From Microbacterium enclense (lineage in GTDB: Bacteria; Actinomycetota; Actinomycetes; Actinomycetales; Microbacteriaceae), in the NCBI RefSeq assembly GCF_001456955.1, contig NZ_KQ758469.1, forward strand, positions 126,926 to 190,925: 64,000 nucleotides of DNA. Direction: 5' to 3'. The position numbers and the translations under genes are program-made. The notes below the pieces were generated by a model. That model was not told the origin of the DNA and ran no database searches. It saw only the letters and a program-made list of their open reading frames with translations. This document shows, piece after piece, positions 16,662 through 24,619 of the stretch; positions within the stretch are counted from its first letter, which is position 1, and every line of letters starts with the position of its first letter.

Positions 16662-17444
16662 TCAGGCGTAGGTGTCGGAGAAGCTCTGGTGCGCGACCGG
16701 CGGCGCGGGCTCGAGCTTCTGCGTGGTCTCGGGGCTGTACGGGTGGTTCTTCGACGGCACCGGCTCGTCGGCCGGGGGCATGAAGACGGGCTTGCCGTCG
16801 TCGCCGAAGTACATGAGGTCGAGGTCGAACGCGCCCTGATTCTTCAGGCCGAAGCTGACCCAGTTCTCCTCGAACGGCGCACGAGCGAGCTCGTAGCAGC
16901 GGAACTTCCAGAACTTCCACTCGCCGTCCTGCTTGAGGAAGTCGATCGCGTACTTGCACCAGACCCAGTGGGCCCAGACCTTCTTGCCGAGCACCTCCTC
17001 GGGCGAATACATGTCGGGGAACGCCTCGGCGACCTTGGGGTCGGTCAGACCCGACTCGGTGCCGGCCATCATCCAGACGCCCGTTGCGGTCTTGCCGTCG
17101 CCGGCGACCTCGATCACCGGGGTGTTGGTGGCGTGCAGGATGAGCTTTCCCTCGGGGTGGGGGCGTCCGCGGTGGTAGTCGGTCACGCTCTGCCACGTCG
17201 TGTACTGACCGGCGTTGGTGTAACGCGCGCGGATGCCCTCGGTGCCCTCCTTCACCCACAGCGGGATGATCTGCTCGTCCTCGAAGGCGTTGTGCAGGTA
17301 CATGTAGCGGTTGAAGAGGTTCTCGACCTGGCCGCGGTCCTCGGCGCGCTGCGCGAGGGCGTGCGCTGCCTCGATCTGTTCGCGCAGGCGCGCGACTTCG
17401 GCGACGAGCTCGGAGACGGATGCTTCGGCGGTGGTGTTCGACAT
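16662..17444 (-). CDS. SnoaL-like (NTF2-fold) protein
   Basis: 260 residues. An N-terminal helix (VAEVARLREQIEAAHALAQ) is followed by an NTF2-like cone domain: VENLFNRYMYLHNAFED, VTDYHRGRPHPEG, VIEVAGDGKTATGVWMM and WKFWKFRCYELARAPFEENW. The C-terminus is a proline-rich tail. SnoaL-like proteins include small cyclases, isomerases and dehydratases; the tail and length exceed a bare NTF2 domain. The ATG at 17444 has AAGGAGT 5-6 bases upstream, better than the GTG at 17450. Sitting between an alpha-like and a beta-like deglycosidase gene, it may handle the aglycone or the released enone; this is inference. Confidence 0.78.
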   Translation of the reverse strand: MSNTTAEASVSELVAEVARLREQIEAAHALAQRAEDRGQVENLFNRYMYLHNAFEDEQIIPLWVKEGTEGIRARYTNAGQYTTWQSVTDYHRGRPHPEGKLILHATNTPVIEVAGDGKTATGVWMMAGTESGLTDPKVAEAFPDMYSPEEVLGKKVWAHWVWCKYAIDFLKQDGEWKFWKFRCYELARAPFEENWVSFGLKNQGAFDLDLMYFGDDGKPVFMPPADEPVPSKNHPYSPETTQKLEPAPPVAHQSFSDTYA

Positions 17445-17469
17445 GATCACTCCTTCGTGTGGTCGGGGG

Positions 17470-18510
17470 TCACGCGGGCTGACGCGCCGCGACGGTGTCT
17501 TCGATGGCTGTGCGCATCAGCGCGTGCTGCTTCTTGACGAGGTCGATGGGGTCGCTCTCACCGAGGTCGCTGAAGGCGTGGCCCTCCCACTCGCTCGAGA
17601 GGTAGCCCTCGTACCCGCCGATCACGAACTGCTTCACGATGCGGGGGATGTCCATGGCGGGTTCTTCGCCGTCGGCGCCGATGTCGTAGAACTTCGCGTG
17701 CACGTGGAAGATCTGCGGCATGATGTCGAGCCACTCCTCCGGCGGCACGAGCCCGTGCATGTTGAACGCGAGGCGCGTGAAGGGCCCGAACCGCAGGGGG
17801 TCGACGCCCTCGCCCGTGAGGTAGTCCTCGAACTTCTGGTTGCGCACGTGCATGGGGGTCGGCTCGTGCCAGATCTCCTCCATGACGGGGAAGTGCTTCT
17901 CGTCCATGCCCATCTGCGCGAGCGTGCGCAACAGCGTCGGCGAGAGGGAGTGCATGGTCGAGGAGAAGTCGGCGGTGAACCCGAGGCGGTCGCTTCCGAG
18001 CTCCTCGTACACCTCGCGGATCTCGAGCACCTTGGGGTCGTTCGGGCCCGAGGGCGCGTGGATCTCGTAGCCGAGCTTCTGGTCGTATTCCTCGGCGAGG
18101 GGGAGCAGACTCCGCAGCAGTTCCTTGCCGGCGGAGCGGATGACCACCCTCTTGAAGCCGAGCGTGTGCGCCGACTTCAGCTGGCGTGCGAAGAAGTCGT
18201 GCTCCTCGTCGGGGGTCATGTCGCGGTCCTTGCGCCGACCCATGTCGAGGTTCGTGCCCACGGCGCTGGGTTCGAGACCGTGGGTCTCGAGCGCGTCGAA
18301 CCAGAGCTTCACGAACTCGGCGTCCACGTCGGGGTACGAGCGCAGCAGCTGTGCGAAGTTGAACTCGACGCCGGGGCCGATCCCCTGGTCGTGCACCTCT
18401 TCGATGAGGGTCTCGGGCGTGTAGAGGCCCGCGGCGAACTCGCTCGTCATCGAGTAGAGCGTCGTGCCGAGTTTGATGCCCGTTCCGGCGATGCCGTCGG
18501 TGTCCGTCAT
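17470..18510 (-). CDS. TIM-barrel protein, C-glycoside deglycosidase alpha subunit-like
   Basis: 346 residues of the sugar phosphate isomerase/epimerase fold. Putative metal ligands are Glu149 (GYEIHAPSGPND), Asp181 (GFTADFSSTMHS), His271 (IFHVHAKFYDI) and Glu307 (SSEWEGHAF). TNLDMGRRKDRDMTPDEE (about 86) and NMHGLVPPEEWLDIMPQ (about 250) are nearly identical in the alpha domain of the fusion at 37602-39080. Known alpha subunits bind a divalent metal and deprotonate the 3-oxo sugar to eliminate the aglycone. The likely partner is the DUF6379 protein two genes downstream. The ATG at 18510 lies 17 bp after the previous gene. Confidence 0.82.
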   Translation of the reverse strand: MTDTDGIAGTGIKLGTTLYSMTSEFAAGLYTPETLIEEVHDQGIGPGVEFNFAQLLRSYPDVDAEFVKLWFDALETHGLEPSAVGTNLDMGRRKDRDMTPDEEHDFFARQLKSAHTLGFKRVVIRSAGKELLRSLLPLAEEYDQKLGYEIHAPSGPNDPKVLEIREVYEELGSDRLGFTADFSSTMHSLSPTLLRTLAQMGMDEKHFPVMEEIWHEPTPMHVRNQKFEDYLTGEGVDPLRFGPFTRLAFNMHGLVPPEEWLDIMPQIFHVHAKFYDIGADGEEPAMDIPRIVKQFVIGGYEGYLSSEWEGHAFSDLGESDPIDLVKKQHALMRTAIEDTVAARQPA

Positions 18511-18527
18511 GTCGTCGTCCCGGAGGG

Positions 18528-19670
18528 TCAGGCGCGCACCGCGTGCGCGAGGTGGGTGTCGAGGGCGCCGCGGGCCTCTGCCGCATCCGTGATCATCCGT
18601 GATCCGGCGGCCTCGGCGGCGGTGCGCTGGAGGGCCTGCTCACCGCGGATGATCTCGAAGGGGTTCTGCCAGTGGTTCCAGTGCCAGCCCTCGTACTCGC
18701 TCGAGACGGCGCCGCTATAGCCGTTCTCGACCAGCAACGTGATGAGGTCGGCGACGGGCACCGACGGCTCGTTCCCGTTCTCGTCGATGCCGAAGAACTT
18801 GCCGTGCACGTGCTTCACCCACGGCATGATCTCGAGCCAGTCGTCCACGCGCGCCGGGCCGAACAGTCCGGTGCCGTTGATGCCCATGTCGATGCCGAGG
18901 TCGGGGCGGCCGTGCTGGTGGGCGAGGCCGATGAAGCGCCCGAAGCGCTGGCCGTGGTCGGCCTGGTCAGCGGGCGGGCCCTGCTCGTAGTACTCGTCCC
19001 AGAGGGCGACGACGGCCGACAGCAGCTCCTCCGACGCACCGCGGCGGCGATAGGCCTCGAGGAGCGAGGGGGCGAAGCCGGTCACGGTGGCACCCCAGTC
19101 CATGGTGAAGCCGAGGAAGGGCGAGCCGACCTTCTCGTAGCGGTCGCGGAGCGCGAGGATGCGCGGGTGCGACGCGTACTGGTCGGCATGCACCTCGAGG
19201 GCGAGAGTGACGCCGTACTCCTCGGCGATGGGGGCGAGCGCCTCCATCGAGTCGGGAGTGATGGAGATCTGCACGCGCGCGATGGGGAAGCCGAGCTTCG
19301 CCGCGGCGGCGATCTGCTTGCGCATGTAGGCGAGCAGCTCGTCCTGGTCCATCAGCTTGTCGGGACGCAGACCGATGTCGGCGTTGACGGCGAGGGAGGT
19401 GCGCACCAGGCCCACCTCGTCGACGAGATCGGAGAAGCGACCGGCGAAACGGTCGTCGATCTCGGGGAACCCGCGGAAGCTCGAGAACCCGATGATCTCG
19501 AGGCCCGGACCGAAGCCTTCCGCCGCGGTCTTGCGGATGAGCTGATCGAGGTCGTACTGACGGCCGTGGAAGGCCCGGGTGAAGCTGTAGAGCGTGACGC
19601 CCTGGATGGGCGTGCCGAGCTCGGGTCCCTGAGCCTGTCGATGGGGTCCCTGAGCCTGTCGAAGGGTCAT
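18528..19670 (-). CDS. TIM-barrel protein, C-glycoside deglycosidase alpha subunit-like, repeat-encoded N-terminus
   Basis: 380 residues. Residues 1-16 (MTLRQAQGP and HRQAQGP) come from a REP-like repeat pair; the barrel starts at about residue 20 (TPIQGVTLYSFTRAFHG). Putative metal ligands are Glu159 (LALEVHADQ), Asp191 (GFTMDWGATV), His289 (VKHVHGKFFGI) and Glu325 (SSEYEGWHWNH). The ATG at 19670 overlaps the stop of the DUF6379 gene upstream, so beta and alpha are co-translated, the clearest complete deglycosidase pair in the window. The first available start after the repeat would be inside the barrel, supporting the repeat-derived start. Confidence 0.83.
   Translation of the reverse strand: MTLRQAQGPHRQAQGPELGTPIQGVTLYSFTRAFHGRQYDLDQLIRKTAAEGFGPGLEIIGFSSFRGFPEIDDRFAGRFSDLVDEVGLVRTSLAVNADIGLRPDKLMDQDELLAYMRKQIAAAAKLGFPIARVQISITPDSMEALAPIAEEYGVTLALEVHADQYASHPRILALRDRYEKVGSPFLGFTMDWGATVTGFAPSLLEAYRRRGASEELLSAVVALWDEYYEQGPPADQADHGQRFGRFIGLAHQHGRPDLGIDMGINGTGLFGPARVDDWLEIMPWVKHVHGKFFGIDENGNEPSVPVADLITLLVENGYSGAVSSEYEGWHWNHWQNPFEIIRGEQALQRTAAEAAGSRMITDAAEARGALDTHLAHAVRA
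19623..19666. repeat. Tandem pair of REP-like repeats at a gene junction (copy 3 of 3)
   Basis: Two copies of the GGGTCCCTGAGCCTGTCGAA unit (the first with one change, CGATGG for CGAAGG). They end at the overlapping stop and ATG of the beta-like and alpha-like genes, and encode the first residues of the alpha-like protein. Confidence 0.88.
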
Positions 19671-20074
19671 GCGCGGGCCTCCTCGACCTGGCGGGCGGTC
19701 ATCGTCTTGCTGTCGTGCTCCTCGATGTGCAGCACCTGATCGTCGGCGATGATGATGTACGGGATGTACAGCTCGAGGTCGACGCGCACCTCGTGCTCCC
19801 CGGCATCCACCGCCACCTCTGCGGAAAGGACGGCGGAGTCGGTGGGGAACCACCACTGGTCGGTGTTCGTCTTCATCTCGGCGAAGGTGAACTCCTCACC
19901 GTTCATCTGCCAGCGCAGGGAGTCCGCGGGCGCCTCCACGCCATCGACGGCGAGCTTCGCGCCGGAGATGCAGGATGCCGGCAGAGCCCGGTACCAGGGC
20001 AGACGAACCTCCACCGATGCGCGGCCGCCGTCGGCGATGAGCGTCCCCTGCTCGATGATGCGATCCGGGATCAC
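19667..20074 (-). CDS. DUF6379 protein, C-glycoside deglycosidase beta subunit-like
   Basis: 135 residues, mainly beta strands. VRLPWYRALPASCISGAKL (about 24) carries the family motif; ELYIPYIIIADDQVLHIEEHD lies near the C-terminus. The start is a GTG at 20074 with AGGAGG 5 bases upstream; a longer frame to 20227 has no such site and crosses the operator candidate. It is followed by the alpha-like gene with a 4-base overlap. The expected role is the small subunit of a two-subunit enzyme cleaving 3-oxo C-glycosides. It is the first gene of a minus-strand operon that may run to 13102. Confidence 0.85.
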   Translation of the reverse strand: MIPDRIIEQGTLIADGGRASVEVRLPWYRALPASCISGAKLAVDGVEAPADSLRWQMNGEEFTFAEMKTNTDQWWFPTDSAVLSAEVAVDAGEHEVRVDLELYIPYIIIADDQVLHIEEHDSKTMTARQVEEARA

Positions 20075-20132
20075 GATGACCTCCTCGTCGGTGCGGCCGG
20101 AGCCGCGAACTTCTTTGTTCTGGTTCCTACAT

Positions 20133-20142
20133 ACTAATGTCG
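20133..20142 (-). promoter_or_regulatory. Operator candidate ACTAATGTCG upstream of the beta-alpha pair
   Basis: ACTAATGTCG on the plus strand (CGACATTAGT on the coding strand) lies 58 bp upstream of the GTG at 20074, almost the same distance as the copy at 9426-9439 from its gene. The flanks TAC and GTA are also inverted. The GMC oxidase gene ends at 20163 on the other side. Confidence 0.5.
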
Positions 20143-20162
20143 TAATCCTGCATAAGCAAGAG

Positions 20163-21710
20163 TCAGACGGATGCCGTTGCCGCCACGGTGCGTTCCTGGG
20201 AGAGCACCGCCGCGATCTTCCGCGCACCGCGCACCGCCAAGGCGACCGAGGTCACCGTGGGGTTGCACGCGGTCGCGGTCGGGATGACGCCGTTGCCGGC
20301 GACGAAGAGATCCGGCACGCCCCACACCTCGCTGTCGCGGTCGCACACGCTCGTGCCGTCGTCGGCCACACCCATCCGCGTCGAGCCCTGGTAGTGCAGC
20401 GATGAACCCAGCGGCAGGGTGAAGGGGCGATCCCCGACCGGGTCGCCGATGGCCTCGGCCAGGCGCACGATCTCCTGCCGAGCGCGCTCCACGACCTCGT
20501 GATCGCGATCGGTGAGGCGGTAGTGGATCCGCGGAGCCGGCATCCCGTATCCGTCGACGTGCTCGTCGTCGAAGACGACGCGGTCGTCGGCCTGCAGGTC
20601 CTTCGCGCAGAAGAGCCCGAGGCCCACGATCGACCCCGGGACCACCGGGTCGTCTTCGGCCAGCGGAATGGGTGAGGCGTCCAGCTGCATGATCTGACCG
20701 TGGAAGGGCATGTCGTCGGTGAACGGCACCCAGCTGACGCCGCTGTACTCCGCCAGCCCGGCCGTCGGAGCATCCTCCGCGAGCGGGGGCATGTCGCGCA
20801 GGCGCGAGGCGAAGACCACCTGGGCCTGATCGTTGAGGTACCGCCCGAGGGCCTCCGGGCGGATGCCCGACGCCCACAGCAGCTGCGGCGTCCGCAGAGC
20901 ATCGGCGGCGACGACGACGAAGCGCGCCGCGACCCGGTGCTCCTCCCCCGTCCGCAGATCGCGCACGATCACACCGGCCGCGCGGCCGCCCTCCACGAGC
21001 ACGCGCACCGCGAGCGACTCGTCGAACAGCGAGAAGCCGGGATTCTCCCGCGTCGCCTCGCCGAGCACCACGTCGGAACCCGACCACACGAGGCGGCCGT
21101 CGTCGCGCCGGTGGACGGCGAGCGGCATCCTCTGGACCTTCGTCTCGTCGACCCGGCCCGCATCGACCGCGGCGGAGAGACGTTCGCGCACGATGGCGCC
21201 GAACGGCGCGGAATCGAAGGCGTTCCGCGTGACGCCCAGCAGACGGTCGCCCTCGTCGAGCAGTTCGTCGAGGTCGTCGAGGAAGGCGATGCGCTCGCTG
21301 TCGTTCGGGCGCGGGCAGGCACCCGTCCAGTGCGCCGACATGCCGCCGACGTTGCTCGACATCGCCGCGACCGGCAGACCGTCTTCGCCCTCGAACGCGT
21401 AGCCGTCCTCGAGCAGGAACGTCCCCGGCCGCGCCCCGCGCACTCCGGCCTTCGCGGCCCCGGGGTTGGCGACCTTCGCGCCGCGCTCCCCCGGTCCCTC
21501 CGACGCCGCCTGCGCGCGAGCGCGCTCGGCGGGGTCGGAGATGTTCTTCACGTGCGCCCCGGGCGGGGTGGACACGGTGGGGCCGACTTCGAACATCGCG
21601 ATGGTCGCCCCCGGCGCCCGCTCCGACAGGATGCGCGCGTACGCCGATCCGGTCGGACCGCTACCGACGATGGCGACGTCGACCGACTCCGGATACCGCC
21701 GCCCGCTCAT
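20163..21710 (-). CDS. GMC-type FAD oxidoreductase, candidate glycoside 3-oxidase
   Basis: 515 residues of the GMC / pyranose oxidase class. The N-terminus VDVAIVGSGPTGSAYARIL binds FAD; SSNVGGMSAHWTGACPRP (about 118) resembles the pyranose-oxidase flavin region, and the active-site pair is probably His439 (SSLHYQGSTRMG) with Asn483 (TATACNPTVTS). FAD-dependent C-glycoside 3-oxidases found in Microbacterium belong here and create the 3-oxo sugar needed for the deglycosidases. The ATG at 21710 overlaps the stop of the hydroxypyruvate-isomerase-like gene. Neighbouring alpha and beta genes make 3-oxidation the best guess; a pyranose oxidase acting on free sugar is the alternative. Confidence 0.82.
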   Translation of the reverse strand: MSGRRYPESVDVAIVGSGPTGSAYARILSERAPGATIAMFEVGPTVSTPPGAHVKNISDPAERARAQAASEGPGERGAKVANPGAAKAGVRGARPGTFLLEDGYAFEGEDGLPVAAMSSNVGGMSAHWTGACPRPNDSERIAFLDDLDELLDEGDRLLGVTRNAFDSAPFGAIVRERLSAAVDAGRVDETKVQRMPLAVHRRDDGRLVWSGSDVVLGEATRENPGFSLFDESLAVRVLVEGGRAAGVIVRDLRTGEEHRVAARFVVVAADALRTPQLLWASGIRPEALGRYLNDQAQVVFASRLRDMPPLAEDAPTAGLAEYSGVSWVPFTDDMPFHGQIMQLDASPIPLAEDDPVVPGSIVGLGLFCAKDLQADDRVVFDDEHVDGYGMPAPRIHYRLTDRDHEVVERARQEIVRLAEAIGDPVGDRPFTLPLGSSLHYQGSTRMGVADDGTSVCDRDSEVWGVPDLFVAGNGVIPTATACNPTVTSVALAVRGARKIAAVLSQERTVAATASV

Positions 21711-22501
21711 GCTGCGCGCGCGATCTCGACGACGTGGGCGACCGAAGCCTCCGACGCGATGGTCGGGTAGTACTCCAGGCCGACGGGCCCGTCGTAGCCG
21801 CTGTCGCGCAGCAGGCGGAAGCGCTCGGCCCAGTCGAGCCGGCCCGTGCCGGGCTCGCCGCGGCCCGGCGCGTCGGCGAGCTGCACGTAATGGATGAGGT
21901 CGCCGGCGTTCGCGAGCTCGGATTCCATGTCTTCTCCCTCGACGGCCGAGTGGTAGATGTCGTACAGCACGCCGAAGTTCGCCGACGCGACGCCGCGCGC
22001 GACGTACACGGCCTCGGCGGTGCGGTCGAGCAGCGAACCCGGGTGGTCCACCCGGACGTTGACCGGTTCGAGCACGAGACCGACGCCCGATCCGTCGATC
22101 TGCGCGACGGCTTTCCGGTAGATCTCGATGAGCTTGTCGAGCTGCACCTGCCGCTTCCACCCGCCGAAACCCGTGCCGCTGCCGACGACGATGCGCGGGC
22201 ACCCCAGGTCCTGCGCGATCGAGACACCCTCGTCGAGCTTGCGGAAGAACTCGGAGTGGTCCCACGGCGGGATCATGAACTGCGTGCGGGGCTCGGCCAG
22301 CTGCGCGGTGAGCTGCACGCCGGTCTCTTCGAGCGCCGCCTTGAGCGCCGGCAGATCCTTCGGGGCCGCGGGGGCGTCCACGCCCGTGGGACCCCACATC
22401 TCGACGGCGTCGAAGCCCGCGGTCGCCGCCGCGCGCACGCGGTCGTGGTAGTCACCGGCCTCGGTGAAGAGGAGTTCGATATTGGGGGCGAGGTGATACA
22501 C
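21707..22501 (-). CDS. Hydroxypyruvate isomerase-like TIM-barrel protein
   Basis: 264 residues. LEPVNVRVDHPGSLLDRT, VLYDIYHSAVEGEDM, IHYVQLADAPGRGEPGTGRL and GLEYYP follow the hydroxypyruvate isomerase (Hyi) pattern, including both metal Glu positions, the Asp-Ile-Tyr-His strand and PGRxEPGTG. The start is a GTG at 22501 with AAAGGAC upstream; the longer frame to 22603 lacks conservation. It is co-translated with the GMC oxidase. It could isomerise the freed keto sugar between aldose and ketose forms. The real substrate may be a 3-keto hexose rather than hydroxypyruvate. Confidence 0.85.
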   Translation of the reverse strand: MYHLAPNIELLFTEAGDYHDRVRAAATAGFDAVEMWGPTGVDAPAAPKDLPALKAALEETGVQLTAQLAEPRTQFMIPPWDHSEFFRKLDEGVSIAQDLGCPRIVVGSGTGFGGWKRQVQLDKLIEIYRKAVAQIDGSGVGLVLEPVNVRVDHPGSLLDRTAEAVYVARGVASANFGVLYDIYHSAVEGEDMESELANAGDLIHYVQLADAPGRGEPGTGRLDWAERFRLLRDSGYDGPVGLEYYPTIASEASVAHVVEIARAA

Positions 22502-22661
22502 GAGGGTGTCCTTTCGACAGACGCGAGGCGCGACGATCGACGGATGCCGGGAATGCGGCATCCATCTGGGCAGGCTCAGCCCGTGAGGCCGGGTATCCGG
22601 CATCGGTGTGGAGAAGGCGTCAGCTGATCGGCCGACGGCCGGCAGCGAAGCGGGAGAGGCG

Positions 22662-23498
22662 TCAGCCTTTCAGGCCGCCGGCGAAGCCCTGGATGAAGCG
22701 CTTCTGGGCGAACATGTAGAAGAGCAGGATCGGGATCATCGAGATGATCACGACGGCGAAGATCTTGTTCCAGGCCGAGACCAGCCCGCCGACGTAGGTG
22801 TACATCGCGACGGGGAGGGTCTGGGTGGTGGAGCCGCCGAGGAAGATCAGCGAGTTGAAGAAGTCGTTCCAGACGATGAGACCCGCGAGGATCGCGACCG
22901 TGCCGGTGGCGGGCGCCATCAGGGGCAGCACCACGCGGAAGAAGGCCTGTACGGGCGAGGCACCGTCGATGACCGCGGCCTCTTCGTATTCGGTCGACAG
23001 CCCGCGGAAGAAGCTGGCGTAGAGGAAGACCGACAGCGGCATGAGGATGCCGATCCAGAGGATGATCATGCCGAAGGCATTGCCGGTCAGACCGATCGAG
23101 CGGGCACCGATGTACAGCGGCACGGTGCCCAGCTGCGCGGGCAGGATGATGGCGATGAGGACGAGGTAGTACGTGATCGTCGTCCATCTGCGCGTGCGTC
23201 GAGCGATCACGTAGGCGGCGACGGACCCGAACAGCACGAGACCGGCGATGGACCCGGCGGTGATGATGACGCTGTTGAGGATGCTCATCGGGATGCTGTT
23301 GCGCCCCGTCGAGGTGAGCACCGAGACGAACGCACCGAGGTCGATGCTCGTCGGCGGAGCGACGGCGCTGCTGGAGAGGGCCTCCTTGTCACTCTTCAAC
23401 GCCGTGACGACGAGGATGTACAGCGGCAGAAGGCCGATGAGGGTGACGACCCACACGAGCACTTCGCGAACGGCCGTGAACTTCGTGTAACGGAACAT
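22662..23498 (-). CDS. Carbohydrate ABC transporter permease (MalG/CUT1 type)
   Basis: 278 residues with six membrane segments. The cytoplasmic EAA loop EYEEAAVIDGASPVQAFFRV (about 190) is the contact point for the ATPase. It is the second permease of a CUT1 sugar importer, transcribed after the first with a one-base overlap (TGATG). The cognate lipoprotein is probably the one at 27926. No ATPase gene is nearby, as is common in actinobacteria that share one MsiK-type ATPase. The 160-bp gap to 22501 contains only GC-rich inverted stretches and no gene. Confidence 0.92.
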   Translation of the reverse strand: MFRYTKFTAVREVLVWVVTLIGLLPLYILVVTALKSDKEALSSSAVAPPTSIDLGAFVSVLTSTGRNSIPMSILNSVIITAGSIAGLVLFGSVAAYVIARRTRRWTTITYYLVLIAIILPAQLGTVPLYIGARSIGLTGNAFGMIILWIGILMPLSVFLYASFFRGLSTEYEEAAVIDGASPVQAFFRVVLPLMAPATGTVAILAGLIVWNDFFNSLIFLGGSTTQTLPVAMYTYVGGLVSAWNKIFAVVIISMIPILLFYMFAQKRFIQGFAGGLKG

Positions 23499-24463
23499 CA
23501 GGAGACCTTCCCGACCTCGCGGTCGCGGGTGACGTACTGCTGGAGGATCGCGAACGCCAGGATGATGACGGTCAGCACCAGCGCGAGCGCGGAGCCGAAA
23601 CCGAACTGCCCGAGGGAGAACGCGTTCTTGTAGACCTCGGTGGCCAGGGTCTCGGTGGCCCCGGCGGGTCCGCCGCCAGTGAGGGCGAGGATCTGATCGA
23701 AGATGCGCAGCCCCTGGATGAGGCCGAGCGTCGTGGCGATCGCGATCGAGGGGCGGATGGCCGGGACGACGACGTTCCAGAAGCGTCCCCAGACCCCGGC
23801 GCCATCGAGAGCGGCGGCCTCTTCGACCTCGACCGGCACCGAGGCGAGGCCCGCCAGGTAGATGACCATCGTGAACCCGGTCTGCTGCCAGACGACGGTG
23901 ATGAGGATCGCCCAGATGGACCAGGTCGGGTCGGCGAGCCAGGTCTTCTGGAACTCTTCCAGGCCGATCGCGCCGAGGAAGCCGTTGAGCGGACCGTTGA
24001 ACTGGAAGATGAACTTCCAGACGTACGCCACCGCGAGCGGGCTCAGCACGACCGGCATGAACAGCAGCGTGCGCAGGATGTAGCGGGTCTTCAGCGTGCG
24101 ATTGATCGCCAGCGCGAACAGCAGCCCCAGGACATTCGTCAGGATGACCGACCCGAACGCGAGGAAGAGCGTGTTCCACACGGCGCCCAGCAGCTGCGGG
24201 TCGGCGAAGATCTTCGCGAAGTTGTCGAAGCCGGTGATCTCGAACGACCCCAGCCCGATCCAGTTCGTGAAGGCGAAGAAGCCGCCGGTGAGGGTGGCGG
24301 CGTACTGCACGCCGAGCACGAGGACGATGGCCGGCAGCGCCCACCACCACTGCCCGTAGCTGATGAGGGGCTTGCCACCGCGGACGGGTCGTTGCGAGGT
24401 CCGCCGCGCCTTGGGCGGCACGGTGAGCGTCCGCGTGCTGTCTTTTTCGATGGTCACAGTCAT
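23498..24463 (-). CDS. Carbohydrate ABC transporter permease (MalF/CUT1 type)
   Basis: 321 residues with a 45-residue cytoplasmic N-terminus and six membrane segments. The EAA loop is VPVEVEEAAALDGAGVWGRF (about 205). It forms the membrane channel of a sugar importer with the downstream permease. The ATG at 24463 is chosen at the first conserved block; a longer open frame crosses the divergent promoter. The gene is divergent from the GH106-like gene, with an operator candidate between them, suggesting joint control of uptake and hydrolysis. Confidence 0.92.
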   Translation of the reverse strand: MTVTIEKDSTRTLTVPPKARRTSQRPVRGGKPLISYGQWWWALPAIVLVLGVQYAATLTGGFFAFTNWIGLGSFEITGFDNFAKIFADPQLLGAVWNTLFLAFGSVILTNVLGLLFALAINRTLKTRYILRTLLFMPVVLSPLAVAYVWKFIFQFNGPLNGFLGAIGLEEFQKTWLADPTWSIWAILITVVWQQTGFTMVIYLAGLASVPVEVEEAAALDGAGVWGRFWNVVVPAIRPSIAIATTLGLIQGLRIFDQILALTGGGPAGATETLATEVYKNAFSLGQFGFGSALALVLTVIILAFAILQQYVTRDREVGKVS

Positions 24464-24531
24464 CTGCTCTCTGACTTCTTCGTCGAGGCGCCCTGTGAAG
24501 GCGGGTGCCGGTTCACCGACTATCGCACCCT

Positions 24532-24553
24532 TGTGTCGAAAAGACACATTAGT
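24532..24553. promoter_or_regulatory. Operator candidate in the permease / GH106 divergent promoter
   Basis: TGTGTC-GAAAA-GACACA is a perfect inverted repeat (24532-24548) running into ACATTAGT (to 24553). The minus strand reads ACTAATGTGTC, close to the ACTAATGTCG words at 9426 and 20133. It lies 69 bp from the permease ATG and 67 bp from the GTG of the GH106-like gene. Confidence 0.55.
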
Positions 24554-24619
24554 TCCACGGATGGACCGCATAAGGAGGCGGGAGCCCCGCGGCGCAAGGC
24601 GTACTGCGAGGATGCCGCG

